From contig CANLOY010000007.1 of assembly GCA_947493005.1 (NCBI GenBank), positions 158,137 to 222,136 of the forward strand: a stretch of DNA of 64,000 nucleotides. The letters are read 5' to 3'. Each line of letters opens with the position of its first letter. The stretch's first letter is position 1. A program made the position numbers and the translations under genes. Origin of the DNA: an uncultured Roseivirga sp. (GTDB taxonomy: Bacteria > Bacteroidota > Bacteroidia > Cytophagales > Cyclobacteriaceae). The notes beneath the pieces are model-generated. The model was given only the letters and a program-made list of their open reading frames with translations. It made no database searches and was not told the origin of the DNA. Shown here one piece after another: positions 52,704 to 62,075 of this stretch.

Positions 52704-53339
52704 ATGAGAAGAAGAAATAGAACAAATTACACCATATTATGTTCCTTTAAGTTACTGGCTCTAATTGCAATTTTCAACTTATATTCTTGTAGTCAGAATG
52801 ATGAGTCAATTTATGAACCTAATTTTGATGCTGAGGCTTTCGAAAGGTTTGGAGGTTTTTTAGAATCGAATTTCGTGAAAAATGGCTCAAGTCGAGCGAA
52901 TTTAGAGAATAGTGAATTGACTGAAGTAGAGGCAAAAACGTTAATGATGCCATTAATTGATGAGTCTTTACTTTTTCTTGAGAATCTTGGCTTTGAAAAG
53001 AGCGATGTATTTGAGGAAATTGGAGATGCAGATTCACCCCAGATAGGTGAGGCTGCAATATCATTATTTGTTTTGATTTCTCAAGAAAAAGGATTTTATT
53101 CAACAACTAGTGAAGTTGGAGGAGATAATGAGTTTTTGGCTTGTTTAGCGGAAATTTTACCAATAGCACTAATAAGTAAGCTAGTGGAGGTTGGAATAGA
53201 TGAATTTGTGGAAAAGTATGGAAAAAGAGCACTTGTTAAAATAGTGGGCAAAACTCTTGGTAAAACTCTTGGTTGGGTTGGATTAGCCTATGCAGGATAT
53301 GAATTGGCGTTATGTTTAAGAGATGCAATAAGATCGTAA
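52704..53339 (+). CDS. Putative lipoprotein of unknown function
   Basis: Protein of 211 residues. A signal with lipobox (FNLYSCSQ, Cys at 29) indicates a lipoprotein. The middle is acidic and helical. The end KRALVKIVGKTLGKTLGWVGLAYAGYELALCLRD is a Gly-rich hydrophobic stretch. The gene is more AT-rich than its neighbours and preceded by a 326-base gap that is very AT-rich at its end and shows no feature I can name. The function is unknown; the small membrane protein gene follows after 1 base. Confidence 0.6.
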   Translation: MRRRNRTNYTILCSFKLLALIAIFNLYSCSQNDESIYEPNFDAEAFERFGGFLESNFVKNGSSRANLENSELTEVEAKTLMMPLIDESLLFLENLGFEKSDVFEEIGDADSPQIGEAAISLFVLISQEKGFYSTTSEVGGDNEFLACLAEILPIALISKLVEVGIDEFVEKYGKRALVKIVGKTLGKTLGWVGLAYAGYELALCLRDAIRS

Positions 53340-53340
53340 A

Positions 53341-53553
53341 ATGAAGAATATAGATTTATTAGTTTTTGTATTGACTGTAATCAGTCTTCACTTGTATTTG
53401 AGGAAGGAGGAGAAGGAACTGGGTTTATACATTACAAAGGGTATGTCAGCAAACTTAGCAGTGATGATGGTGAAGGTTTTTATTGGTGTTTTGACTTTTT
53501 CTTTTTGTGCTGGAGTTTGTTACTTACTTTTCCGGTTTCTAGAAATTTTTTAA
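53341..53553 (+). CDS. Small two-helix membrane protein
   Basis: Protein of 70 residues with two hydrophobic stretches, about 3-20 and 38-66 (VMMVKVFIGVLTFSFCAGVCYLLFRFL), joined by a charged loop (RKEEKELGLYITKG). It starts 1 base after the lipoprotein gene, so the pair is likely one unit. No family is recognised. Confidence 0.5.
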   Translation: MKNIDLLVFVLTVISLHLYLRKEEKELGLYITKGMSANLAVMMVKVFIGVLTFSFCAGVCYLLFRFLEIF

Positions 53554-53697
53554 AATCGTTTTTTATAGAACCTCATGGTAACAGACGTTAGAGGCTCCCA
53601 TTTTTGACTTTCTTATCCTTTAGGATTAAATGATGAGGCTAATTGATCAAGTCTTAATTTTCTGACTTCTTTTTAAAAGAAGACATCCGAAAGTTAT

Positions 53698-54867
53698 TTA
53701 AAAACTCTCCCTTTTAAGGAATAAGCTGGTGACAAAAGTGTAAATAAGAATTGTGAGAACGGTCTTAATTGATGCAAACTCTGGGTACCAGCTTTGCCAG
53801 AACTCCCATTCAAAAGCAGGGTTGGGTATGGTTTTATGAAGCATCATTAAAGGAACTGAGAGTAGTCCTAAAAGCAATATATTCCGTGTTGATGTTTCCT
53901 GTAACTCGTAGATTATCCAGGTAGCTATAAATGGAAAACCCAAATAAATGATTCGGGTCATGTCTCCACCTGCAAATGTTCCAAACCCCAGATATACTAA
54001 AGTGAAAAGAACCAGTAAGTTTCTTGTATTATCGAATCTGCGAGTCCTGAAGTAGCGGAAGATTGATAAAAACAAAGCAGGGCCAAAAGCCATGGCCATA
54101 GCTGCAAACCATCTGACAATTTCAAAAGGGTTGAGTATAGCTTCTTTGGCATGATAAGCAATCATTATGAGGGAACTTCTACCACTTTCAGCAGGCGCGA
54201 AGTAGATGTTAGTCAACGTATTTGCAACAATGGCAAGAGCAAGCGTCCCCACAATTATTGGCAGATTATAATAACCTTCTTTTGTTCTGTGATTGTACCA
54301 AAAAGCATAAACTACAAGTACGATCATCAGGGCTACAAAAGATTCTTTTTGTATAGTAGCGATAGGTGCCAACCATATCAAATGGAAAAACTTCCTTTTT
54401 AAAATCACCCATAAGAAAAATGCCTGAAAGAAATACAATGGCACATCTACTGTGATGGGATCGAATGCATTCAGCCTGATCATTCCTGTCCAGTGAAAGA
54501 ATAGCCATATAAACCCAGCAATAAACCATTTCAAATCAAACCCCAGATGTCTCCAAAGTAGAAAAGTGATCCAGACAGACAGTAGGGTGAAAATGAGATT
54601 GATTATCTGGAAGTTAAGAATTGTATTTCCCGTGTTAAGAATGGAAGCCATTGCTGGTACCAGAATACGCTGGTTGTAAGGGTGTGTCAGTTTAATTCCG
54701 TCAACCGAATCCCCTTCAGCAATGTAATCATAAAGGTTTCTATAATCATTACCATCAAACTGAGTCGCCAGTTCATATGTAATGGGCTCCTGAGTAACCT
54801 TGTACCCAAAGAATGCAATCAATCCAATTGCCAAAAATATATACAGCCAGTAAAGCCGAATACGCAT
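53698..54867 (-). CDS. Polytopic membrane protein, glycosyltransferase-like
   Basis: Protein of 389 residues with about ten membrane segments. The first periplasmic loop has an acidic pattern FDGNDYRNLYDYIAEGD and then HPYNQRILVPAMA, which resembles the start of GT-C type mannosyltransferase-like proteins. A further loop is FHWTGMIRLNAFDPITVDVPLY. No catalytic assignment is certain. The gene stands alone. Confidence 0.65.
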   Translation of the reverse strand: MRIRLYWLYIFLAIGLIAFFGYKVTQEPITYELATQFDGNDYRNLYDYIAEGDSVDGIKLTHPYNQRILVPAMASILNTGNTILNFQIINLIFTLLSVWITFLLWRHLGFDLKWFIAGFIWLFFHWTGMIRLNAFDPITVDVPLYFFQAFFLWVILKRKFFHLIWLAPIATIQKESFVALMIVLVVYAFWYNHRTKEGYYNLPIIVGTLALAIVANTLTNIYFAPAESGRSSLIMIAYHAKEAILNPFEIVRWFAAMAMAFGPALFLSIFRYFRTRRFDNTRNLLVLFTLVYLGFGTFAGGDMTRIIYLGFPFIATWIIYELQETSTRNILLLGLLSVPLMMLHKTIPNPAFEWEFWQSWYPEFASIKTVLTILIYTFVTSLFLKRESF

Positions 54868-54978
54868 AAAGTGAAAATATGCAATTAAGATGTATTATTC
54901 ATAGTAGCAGCTGTATATGAATGCATAATTGACAATTAATTTGAATCATAAGTTATTTATGAGGTTTTTTGCAGGTGC

Positions 54979-55431
54979 ATGATTGCCGTAATTCAACGAG
55001 TTTCCGAGTCTTCTGTAACCATTAATGGTGAAGTAAAAGCATCTATTCAAAAAGGAGTAATGATCTTGCTTGGTATAGAGGATGCTGATAGTATAGAGGA
55101 TAGTGAGTGGTTGAGCAGGAAGATTGTTAATATGAGGATATTTCCTGACGAGCAGGGTGTAATGAACAAAAGCCTTTTGGAATCTAATGGTGAGGCTCTG
55201 GTTATTAGCCAGTTTACTTTACATGCCAGTACTAAGAAAGGTAACAGGCCTTCTTATATCAAGGCAGCTAAACCTGATGTTGCCATTCCCCTGTATGAAG
55301 GTTTTAAGGAGCAATTAGCCAATGACTTAGGCAGGCCTGTTGGGTCTGGAGAATTTGGTGCAGACATGAAAGTAGCTTTGATTAATGATGGTCCTGTAAC
55401 CATAATTATTGATACGAAAGACAAGAAATAA
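54979..55431 (+). CDS. dtd: D-aminoacyl-tRNA deacylase
   Basis: Hydrolyses D-aminoacyl-tRNAs (and Gly-tRNA-Ala) in the cytosol. Of 150 residues, MIAVIQRVSESSVTINGEVKASI, the SQFTLHASTKKGNRPSY block and EFGADMKVALINDGPVTIIID with the cross-subunit Gly-cisPro type GPVT end are diagnostic. Its final A is the first base of the next start codon. Confidence 0.95.
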   Translation: MIAVIQRVSESSVTINGEVKASIQKGVMILLGIEDADSIEDSEWLSRKIVNMRIFPDEQGVMNKSLLESNGEALVISQFTLHASTKKGNRPSYIKAAKPDVAIPLYEGFKEQLANDLGRPVGSGEFGADMKVALINDGPVTIIIDTKDKK

Positions 55432-55772
55432 TGAGTGAGGAAACAAAGGCCTTAGCTTCGGTACAGAAAGAAGTTGACCAATGGATTAAGGAAGTTGGTG
55501 TAAGGTACTTCAATGAATTAACTAATATGGCTCAGCTTACCGAAGAGGTAGGAGAGGTAGCGAGAATAATGGCCAGAAGGTATGGTGAACAATCAGAAAA
55601 AGAATCTGATAAGTCTAAAGACCTGGGAGAGGAATTGGCCGATGTACTCTTTGTTGTAGTTTGCTTAGCTAACCAAACCGGGGTTGATTTGCAGACTGCA
55701 TGGGAACGAAGAATGGAGAGTAAAACATCCAGAGATAAGGATAGGCATAGGAATAATGAAAAATTACTTTAA
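55431..55772 (+). CDS. MazG-like nucleotide pyrophosphohydrolase
   Basis: Protein of 113 residues, all-alpha NTP pyrophosphatase fold: LTEEVGEVARIMARRY (EExxE Mg ligands) and LGEELADVLFVVVCLANQ (ExxD). It probably hydrolyses non-canonical dNTPs. It overlaps dtd by 1 base, so the two are translationally coupled. Confidence 0.88.
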   Translation: MSEETKALASVQKEVDQWIKEVGVRYFNELTNMAQLTEEVGEVARIMARRYGEQSEKESDKSKDLGEELADVLFVVVCLANQTGVDLQTAWERRMESKTSRDKDRHRNNEKLL

Positions 55773-55782
55773 ACTAAATATT

Positions 55783-56643
55783 ATGAGAAAAAGCATCACA
55801 GTAGCGATGTTACTACTAATCAGTGTTGCAGTGGCATACGCCCAGAGACCTTCCCATTACAATTTAAAAAAGGGTGACAAGTTTACAGTTACCTCTGAAG
55901 CAGAAATTGACATGACTCAGGAGGCAATGGGCCAATCGATTGAAACTGCCCAAGCAATCACTGTTATTGATGAACTGGAAGTAACTAGTGTTGATGGAGA
56001 CACATATACGATTAAGAGTACGGGCATAAGAAGAAGAGTAAGTATATCTTCTTCAATGATGTCTACCGAAATGGATTCAGATTTGGAAGGAGAGCAAAAC
56101 GTACCTTTTAAATTAATGACCGGAAAATCTTACAGCTTTAAAATGAGCAAGTATGGAAAGGTTTTAGAACTGATAGGTTTGGAGACAATGAAAGAAGATA
56201 TCAAGAAGGAGATGGTTGGTACTATATATGAAGCAACTTCTGATCAGATATTGACTGCGTTTGACCGTGAAACTTTAATGACATCTCTTCAGTCTCAGTT
56301 TGATATCTATGATTCGGAAGGGAAGAATGAGTGGAGTGCTAGTACCAAAGCTGTGGTAAACAATATTCCTATTGAGTTTACAAATAACTATAAATGGGAT
56401 AATGATGAGACCATTCTGGCAGAAGCAGAAATTACTATGGATGGATCTACTGATGCAGCAGGAATGACGATGAAAATGGTAATGAAAGGCAATCAGCAGA
56501 CCATTTTTGATTTAGATAAGAAGAGCGGAATGCCTGTTCAAATACAGACTCAGCAGACAATGAGTGGAGACCTTGAAGCTCAGGGAATGAAAATCCCTAT
56601 GACTATGAAAACTGAATCTAAAATTACCATAGAGAAAAAGTAA
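55783..56643 (+). CDS. Secreted DUF6263-like protein
   Basis: Protein of 286 residues with a signal peptide (MRKSITVAMLLLISVAVAYAQ). The mature part begins YNLKKGDKFTVTSEAEIDM and is made of beta strands with repeated TMDG/MKG turns, ending MTMKTESKITIEKK. This fits the DUF6263 type of Bacteroidota exported proteins. The function is unknown. The frame is open upstream through the MazG gene, but ATG 55783 gives the signal peptide directly. Confidence 0.75.
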   Translation: MRKSITVAMLLLISVAVAYAQRPSHYNLKKGDKFTVTSEAEIDMTQEAMGQSIETAQAITVIDELEVTSVDGDTYTIKSTGIRRRVSISSSMMSTEMDSDLEGEQNVPFKLMTGKSYSFKMSKYGKVLELIGLETMKEDIKKEMVGTIYEATSDQILTAFDRETLMTSLQSQFDIYDSEGKNEWSASTKAVVNNIPIEFTNNYKWDNDETILAEAEITMDGSTDAAGMTMKMVMKGNQQTIFDLDKKSGMPVQIQTQQTMSGDLEAQGMKIPMTMKTESKITIEKK

Positions 56644-56655
56644 TTTTTTTTTAAA

Positions 56656-56695
56656 AAAGAAAGTCTATGACATGAACCGTTATAGGCTTTCTTTC
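56656..56695 (+). terminator. Terminator after the DUF6263-like gene
   Basis: AAAGAAAGTCTATGA pairs with TTATAGGCTTTCTTT (15 bp with G-U wobbles) around a 9-base loop, 12 bases after the stop. Confidence 0.65.
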
Positions 56696-56746
56696 GTTCT
56701 AAGTTTGATTTGAAAAACTCGAATTAAATTTAACATCAGATTAGAC

Positions 56747-57523
56747 ATGATTATTCTTCAGATTCTGGGAGGTATAATACTGTTCTTTCTCCTTCTAAAT
56801 GTAATCCTCTATTTTGTTGAACCCAGCCTGATTGCCGTTAGCTTTTCTTTGGTGCTAAGACTCTTTTATAAGAATCCACCTATAGTAGATGCCGATAAGC
56901 ATTTTAAGGGACATCAAATCTTAAAAGACAACTGGGAGCTTATAAAAGCAGAGCTCAAGGAAGTTCTAAAGGATCAGGAGAGCATTCCTAAGTTTCATGA
57001 AGTGGATAAAATCCAACGGTTTATTGCCGATGGTGACAAGTCGCCATGGAGGGTATTTATGTTTAAAGCCTATAACAACTGGCAAGAAACTAATTGCGGA
57101 AAGGCACCTAAAACCACAGCTTTACTAAAGCAAGTTCCAGATGTAACAACAGCCATGTTTTCGATTCTTGGCCCTTACAAACACATTCCTCCTCACAATG
57201 GTTTTTACAAAGGAGTATATCGGTATCATTTGGCCTTGTCTATTCCCAAGAGTGGAGAATGCTATATTATAAATGGTGGAGAAAGGCATGATTGGAAAGA
57301 GGGAGAGGATATTCTATTTGATGACACCTATAAGCATGCAGTTTGGAACAAAACAGATGAAACCAGAGTGGTTTTGTTTTGTGATGTTTTCAGAACTGAT
57401 ATTCCTAAAATCTTTCAACCTGTTAACCGGTGGGTGTATGGTTTAAGAGAAAGAAGCTCTCGCTTGAAAAAGGTATTAAAAAATGCAGAAGTGCAGGTGG
57501 ACCTTGAACCAGATAAGGTTTAA
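56747..57523 (+). CDS. Aspartyl/asparaginyl beta-hydroxylase family dioxygenase, LpxO-like
   Basis: Protein of 258 residues with an N-terminal membrane anchor (about 4-24) and a cytosol-facing Fe(II)/2-oxoglutarate dioxygenase domain: AMFSILGPYKHIPPHNGFYKGVYRYHLALSIP (first metal His), GEDILFDDTYKHAVWNKTDETRVVLFCDVFR (second His and the 2-oxoglutarate Arg). LpxO members hydroxylate lipid A acyl chains; the substrate here is inferred at best. A near-consensus -7 (TAAATTTA at 56725) precedes it. Confidence 0.85.
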   Translation: MIILQILGGIILFFLLLNVILYFVEPSLIAVSFSLVLRLFYKNPPIVDADKHFKGHQILKDNWELIKAELKEVLKDQESIPKFHEVDKIQRFIADGDKSPWRVFMFKAYNNWQETNCGKAPKTTALLKQVPDVTTAMFSILGPYKHIPPHNGFYKGVYRYHLALSIPKSGECYIINGGERHDWKEGEDILFDDTYKHAVWNKTDETRVVLFCDVFRTDIPKIFQPVNRWVYGLRERSSRLKKVLKNAEVQVDLEPDKV

Positions 57524-58218
57524 ACAGTTAATCTTTCATCGATGAGTTTTGGAACTATGTTAAACTCATCTTTTTTAGAACAGAATTCAATGTCCTTCAT
57601 GATACCGAACTTTGAGAGTCTTACGGCATGGTCACTCTGGCTGATTGCTTGAAATAAATCCCCTCCCATAGATTGGTATAGATAAAAGGCCGATTTGGTT
57701 GCGTCCGATGCAAACTCAGCAGTCCCTTTCAAACCATCACAAACAGCTCCAGCAAACAAACTATCCTCTAGGTTGTATCGTCCTTTCCAGCCCGCGCAAA
57801 AAAGTAAGGTGTCTCTTTGTTGAGCTTTCAGATGTTGGGTAATGGCCGACAGGTTAAGGAATGCACCAATCAGAACCTCTTGAGCACTTTTGGATAATTC
57901 AATAGCCTTTGTACCATTAGTAGTAGTAGTGGCTATGTTTTTACCTTTCAATTTGGGGTTCATATAATCAAAAGGAGAATTACCGATGTCAAACTGATCT
58001 AGCTTTTTTCCATTGCGTTCACCAGCCATAACAAAGCCCTCTTTGCCGAGGGCTTCACATTCTTCTACAGTAGCTACAGGAATAATGCTTTTAACTCCTG
58101 ATCCGAGTCCGGCAACCATACAGGATGTCGCTCTCAGTATATCTATTACAACAACAGATTTATCTGATACATCAAATTGATTGATCAGTTCAGGAGTATA
58201 GCAAACATTAACCTTCAT
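57520..58218 (-). CDS. comB: 2-Phosphosulfolactate phosphatase
   Basis: Protein of 232 residues of the ComB family: NVCYTPELINQF, VVIDILRATSCMVAGLGSG, FVMAGERNGKKLDQFDIGNSPFDY, TTTTNGTKAIE and CAGWKGRYNLEDSLFAGAVCDGL. The enzyme dephosphorylates phosphosulfolactate on the way to sulfonates. In Bacteroidota a link with sulfonolipid precursors is conceivable but not shown. It follows gcvT after 15 bases and overlaps the convergent hydroxylase by 4. Confidence 0.9.
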   Translation of the reverse strand: MKVNVCYTPELINQFDVSDKSVVVIDILRATSCMVAGLGSGVKSIIPVATVEECEALGKEGFVMAGERNGKKLDQFDIGNSPFDYMNPKLKGKNIATTTTNGTKAIELSKSAQEVLIGAFLNLSAITQHLKAQQRDTLLFCAGWKGRYNLEDSLFAGAVCDGLKGTAEFASDATKSAFYLYQSMGGDLFQAISQSDHAVRLSKFGIMKDIEFCSKKDEFNIVPKLIDERLTV

Positions 58219-58233
58219 TAATCTGGGTTGGTC

Positions 58234-59319
58234 TTATTTGTAAAAAGGTAACTTAACTATCTCGGCTTTGAGTCTTCTTTTACGTACAGCCACAAATATT
58301 TCTGTACCTATTTTGCTCTGCGCTTTAGTTACATAGCCAAGCCCGACACCATAACCAAGAGAAGGAGACATGGTTCCTGAAGTAACTTCTCCAATAATGT
58401 TCTCCTCAGCATCCATTAATTCGTAGTGACTTCTTGGAATACCCTTATCGATCATCTTGAAGGCTACCAATTTTGATTTCACTCCTTCTTCTTTTTCTTT
58501 CTGCAATGCCGCAGAGTTAGTAAATTCCTTAGTGAACTTAGTCACCCAGCCAAGCCCGGCTGCCAAAGGAGAAGTTTCATCAGTAATATCATTACCATAT
58601 AAACAATAGCCCATTTCTAGTCTTAGGGTATCTCTGGCTCCGAGTCCTATTGGCTTGATATCTAAATCTTTTCCTGCTTCAAAAATCTGTTTCCAAACAG
58701 ATTCTGCATGGTCATTGTGTAAGTATATCTCAAAGCCTCCAGCACCAGTATATCCTGTGGCAGAAATAATCACATTTGGAACTCCGGCAAAAGCACCAAC
58801 CACAAAGTTGTAGTACTTAATTTCTGACAGATTAACATCAGTTAGCGACTGAAGTGCTTCTGCTGCTTTTGGTCCCTGAACAGCAAAAAGAGAGTAGGAG
58901 TCAGATACATTTTTCATGTCAACACTCTTGGTGTTAAACTTGTTGACCCAATTCCAATCTTTTTCAATGTTTGAGGCATTTACCACAAGCATGTATTTTT
59001 CGGCATTGAAACGATAAACCAAAAGATCATCAACAACACCTCCGGTTTCATTTGGGAAGTAGGAATATTGTGCCTGACCATCAACTAACTTAGAAGCATC
59101 GTTACTGGTTACTCTTTGAATCAAATCAAGTGCATCAGGGCCTTCTAATACAAACTCCCCCATATGAGATACATCAAATACACCCACACCACTTCTTACC
59201 GTTTGGTGTTCTTCAATATCAGATGAATACCTAACGGGCATATTGTATCCTGCAAAAGGAACCATTTTGGCACCTAGGCTTTCGTGAAGGTCGTTTAAAG
59301 CTACTTTTTTGATTTCCAT
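58234..59319 (-). CDS. gcvT: Aminomethyltransferase (glycine cleavage T protein)
   Basis: Transfers the methylene group from H-protein-bound aminomethyl to tetrahydrofolate. Of 361 residues, motifs are [63 protein letters not shown] and [21 protein letters not shown]. The gene stands apart from gcvH and gcvP, which are not in the window. It forms a likely operon with comB. Confidence 0.95.
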   Translation of the reverse strand: MEIKKVALNDLHESLGAKMVPFAGYNMPVRYSSDIEEHQTVRSGVGVFDVSHMGEFVLEGPDALDLIQRVTSNDASKLVDGQAQYSYFPNETGGVVDDLLVYRFNAEKYMLVVNASNIEKDWNWVNKFNTKSVDMKNVSDSYSLFAVQGPKAAEALQSLTDVNLSEIKYYNFVVGAFAGVPNVIISATGYTGAGGFEIYLHNDHAESVWKQIFEAGKDLDIKPIGLGARDTLRLEMGYCLYGNDITDETSPLAAGLGWVTKFTKEFTNSAALQKEKEEGVKSKLVAFKMIDKGIPRSHYELMDAEENIIGEVTSGTMSPSLGYGVGLGYVTKAQSKIGTEIFVAVRKRRLKAEIVKLPFYK

Positions 59320-59340
59320 TATTCCATAATTTTACTCAAG

Positions 59341-59348
59341 CAAAAGTA
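59341..59348 (-). promoter_or_regulatory. -7 element of gcvT
   Basis: TACTTTTG on the minus strand is an exact TAnnTTTG match 21 bases before the gcvT ATG. A -33 TTTG is not visible. No glycine riboswitch-like fold was noticed. Confidence 0.45.
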
Positions 59349-59505
59349 ACCATTGGAGGATATAAAAAAATACATCGATGGGAAAACTTAATAAAGAATA
59401 GGGGTATTTTTAACTAGGCAATTAGTTGATAAATATCTATTCTTGAGCAACCTTTAAACCATTTAACGTATCTAATGATTATATCTCAAACTAAAAGGTC
59501 AACAC

Positions 59506-61887
59506 ATGTTTAAAAACTTCTTTAAAGTTACGGTAAGAAGCTTACTGAAGAGTAAGTTCTTCGTATTGATAAATATCATCGGTCTGGGCTTAGCCTTGGC
59601 TTGCTGTATCATTGCTTTTCTCAATTATGATTTTGCCAATTCATATGACGAGCAGCATGAGAATTACAATGAACTCTATGCTATTTCTATTTATAGAGAT
59701 CAAGCCGGTGCCAAAGTGCCTTATGGAATGGTGCCCATGCCACTGGCAACCAACCTTAAAAACGAAATTCCAGGTCTGAAGGGAGTTTCTCGTTTTGAAA
59801 GAGCAGGAGTAACAATCAAAAAAGAAAACAATGTCTTCAATCGAGACTTCGCTTTTGTGGATGACGATTTTCTGAATATGTTCACTTTTCCTGTTAAGTA
59901 TGGAAACAAGGAGGCTTTCAAGGAGCTGTCTAACGTGCTGATATCTGAGCGTACTTCTATTGCATTGTTTGGAAAAGCAGATGCAGTTGGTGAGACCATA
60001 GAGGTGGTCATCGCGGGACGTCCGAATATTCAACTTACAGTTGGTGGTGTTTTTGAAGATGTAAGCAGACATAGCACACTACAATTCGAATTGATTTCTC
60101 ACTTCGAGAATTTCCATAGGTACTTAGGGGTAGAAAAAGGAGACTGGAGAAGGTTCATTGATGGCCTTTTTGTTCAGACAGCTGATCCTAATGTTAGAAA
60201 GACAGCTCCGGAATTGATCCAGAAATATTCTGCTATTCAAAGTGAGGTAAGAAAAGATTTTCAGGTAAGTAGTTTCTGGCTTTCCAATATGGAAGACCTT
60301 CCCTATAACCAAAGGGATATGAACGGAACCAATTTGGGTAATGAAGCATTGCATCCTGCTCATATTCTGGCGCCTAATGTAATGGCTATTCTAATTCTAT
60401 TGCTGGCATGTTTCAACTTTACTAATACCGCAATTGCCATGTCTAATAAGCGATTGAAAGAAATTGGAATCAGAAAAACTGTTGGTGGTAGCAGAGGTCA
60501 ATTGATATTTCAGTTTTTAGGTGAAAACCTTTTGTTGTGCCTTATGGCGCTTGTAGTGGGCTTAGTAATGGCAACATGGCTGGTACCCAAATACAGTGAT
60601 ATGTGGGGCAACATGGATATCTTCCTGAAGTTGATGGAGAACCCATCTCTGATCATTTTCTTGACTCTGGTTTTACTTTCTACAGCATTATTGGCTGGTG
60701 GCTACCCTGCGTTATTTGTGAGTAAGTTTCGCCCGGTTTCTATTCTTAGAGGAACACTAAGGGTGGGGAGTTCGAGCATACTGTCAAAAGTACTTTTGGG
60801 ATTCCAGTTTATGATATCAGTTCTGGCATTGATCTCTGGTTTTGCTTTCCTTCAGAATTCTGCTTATCAGAAGCAGGTGGATCAAGGCTATGATAAAGAG
60901 AGTATGGTGATGGCTTGGTTGGATACACCTCAAGAGGCTGAAAGATTCAAAGCTGCGATTAGCGGGAATCCTGCTATTCAGGAAATAGGCCTAACCAGAC
61001 ACCACGTTGGATGGGGGGCTAATTCTGTATCTATAAAGAGTGCCGATCAGGAAAGTGAAGTGTCGCTGATGGATATAGGCTTGAATTATGTTGAAGTAGC
61101 AGGTTTAGAAGTTATTGAAGGGCGAGGCTTCAATGAGCAAAACAAACAGTCTGACAGACAAAATAGTATTTTGGTGAATGAAAAAATGGCCGCACAAATG
61201 GGTTGGGATAACCCTGTTGGACAGCAAGTAGTTTTAGGAGATACACTAAGATATAATGTGGTAGGTGTAGTACAGGACTTTTTTGCCTTTGGACTATGGA
61301 GTCCACTGGATCCTACTATGATTCGACTAAGAAATGATGATGAGTTATCAAGATTGGTGGTTAGAGTTAGTCCGGCACAAATCCAGGAGGTTAAAACCTA
61401 CATGGAAGGGGTCTGGAGTGATCTTGTGACTGACCGCCCTACTGAGATTTTGGTACACGAGCAAGATGTGCTGGGAGAAGCAAGAAATGTCAACGAGAAC
61501 ATTTTAGTTATTTTCTTATTCCTTGCGATAATGGCGGTTATTCTTTCTGCCATAGGACTGTTTACTTTAGTTTCTATTAACATCCAAAGTCGAACCAAAG
61601 AAATTGGAATACGGAAAGTACTTGGTGCCTCAATTGGTAAAATAGGTGTGCTGATCAACAAGCCATTCTTAATCATTGTAGCCATATCTTCTGTTTTGGG
61701 TGCTGTTGCGGCTTTTGTATTGACCGATGCCCTGATGGGAAGTATCTGGACTTATTATATGAAAATGAATGTGGTAAGCTTTGCAGTCCCAATTCTGGGT
61801 ATTCTATTGATCTGCTTGCTCTCCATCTCCGGTAAAGTGATTAAGGCGGCCAAAAGAAACCCTGTAGAGTCTTTGCGCTACGAATAG
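59506..61887 (+). CDS. ABC transporter permease, MacB/FtsX type
   Basis: Protein of 793 residues with eight membrane segments in two groups. Each half has an N-terminal helix and periplasmic MacB-like domain followed by an FtsX region: first near 290-430 (IAMSNKRLKEIGIRKTVGGSRGQLIFQFLGENLL), second near 670-790 (NIQSRTKEIGIRKVLGASIGKIG). It ends with the family motif AAKRNPVESLRYE. Such permeases are mechanotransmitters driven by a separate ATPase, which is not adjacent. Confidence 0.92.
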   Translation: MFKNFFKVTVRSLLKSKFFVLINIIGLGLALACCIIAFLNYDFANSYDEQHENYNELYAISIYRDQAGAKVPYGMVPMPLATNLKNEIPGLKGVSRFERAGVTIKKENNVFNRDFAFVDDDFLNMFTFPVKYGNKEAFKELSNVLISERTSIALFGKADAVGETIEVVIAGRPNIQLTVGGVFEDVSRHSTLQFELISHFENFHRYLGVEKGDWRRFIDGLFVQTADPNVRKTAPELIQKYSAIQSEVRKDFQVSSFWLSNMEDLPYNQRDMNGTNLGNEALHPAHILAPNVMAILILLLACFNFTNTAIAMSNKRLKEIGIRKTVGGSRGQLIFQFLGENLLLCLMALVVGLVMATWLVPKYSDMWGNMDIFLKLMENPSLIIFLTLVLLSTALLAGGYPALFVSKFRPVSILRGTLRVGSSSILSKVLLGFQFMISVLALISGFAFLQNSAYQKQVDQGYDKESMVMAWLDTPQEAERFKAAISGNPAIQEIGLTRHHVGWGANSVSIKSADQESEVSLMDIGLNYVEVAGLEVIEGRGFNEQNKQSDRQNSILVNEKMAAQMGWDNPVGQQVVLGDTLRYNVVGVVQDFFAFGLWSPLDPTMIRLRNDDELSRLVVRVSPAQIQEVKTYMEGVWSDLVTDRPTEILVHEQDVLGEARNVNENILVIFLFLAIMAVILSAIGLFTLVSINIQSRTKEIGIRKVLGASIGKIGVLINKPFLIIVAISSVLGAVAAFVLTDALMGSIWTYYMKMNVVSFAVPILGILLICLLSISGKVIKAAKRNPVESLRYE

Positions 61888-61910
61888 GAGAATTTACCTG
61901 CCCTTTAACC

Positions 61911-61982
61911 GTCATTCTCGCGAAGGCGGGAATCTCTCTGGTTTTTAAACGATCATGAGATTCCCATTTTCATGGGAATGAC
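61911..61982. repeat. REP-like inverted repeat, copy 2
   Basis: Left unit 61911-61936 (GTCATTCTCGCGAAGGCGGG then AATCTC) and right unit 61957-61982 (GAGATTCCC...GGGAATGAC) are inverted. The left unit differs by one base from 33903-33928 and the right arms match those inside the element at 50375-50526. It sits 24 bases after the permease stop and is followed by a T-rich run, so it may end transcription. Confidence 0.7.
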
Positions 61983-62075
61983 GTTCTTTTTTAGATTTGT
62001 GCAACTCATTTCTTGTAACCCAAGGCACAATAACCAAGTTTGTAAAAGGTAAGCAATTACTTAAAATCACAACTC

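Noticed and set aside
55684..55782. Upstream extension of the DUF6263-like protein inside the MazG gene
   Set aside because: The signal peptide begins at ATG 55783. The extension is an out-of-frame reading of MazG.
59320..59505. Glycine riboswitch upstream of gcvT
   Set aside because: The predicted leader is only about 15 bases and no aptamer-like pairing was seen.
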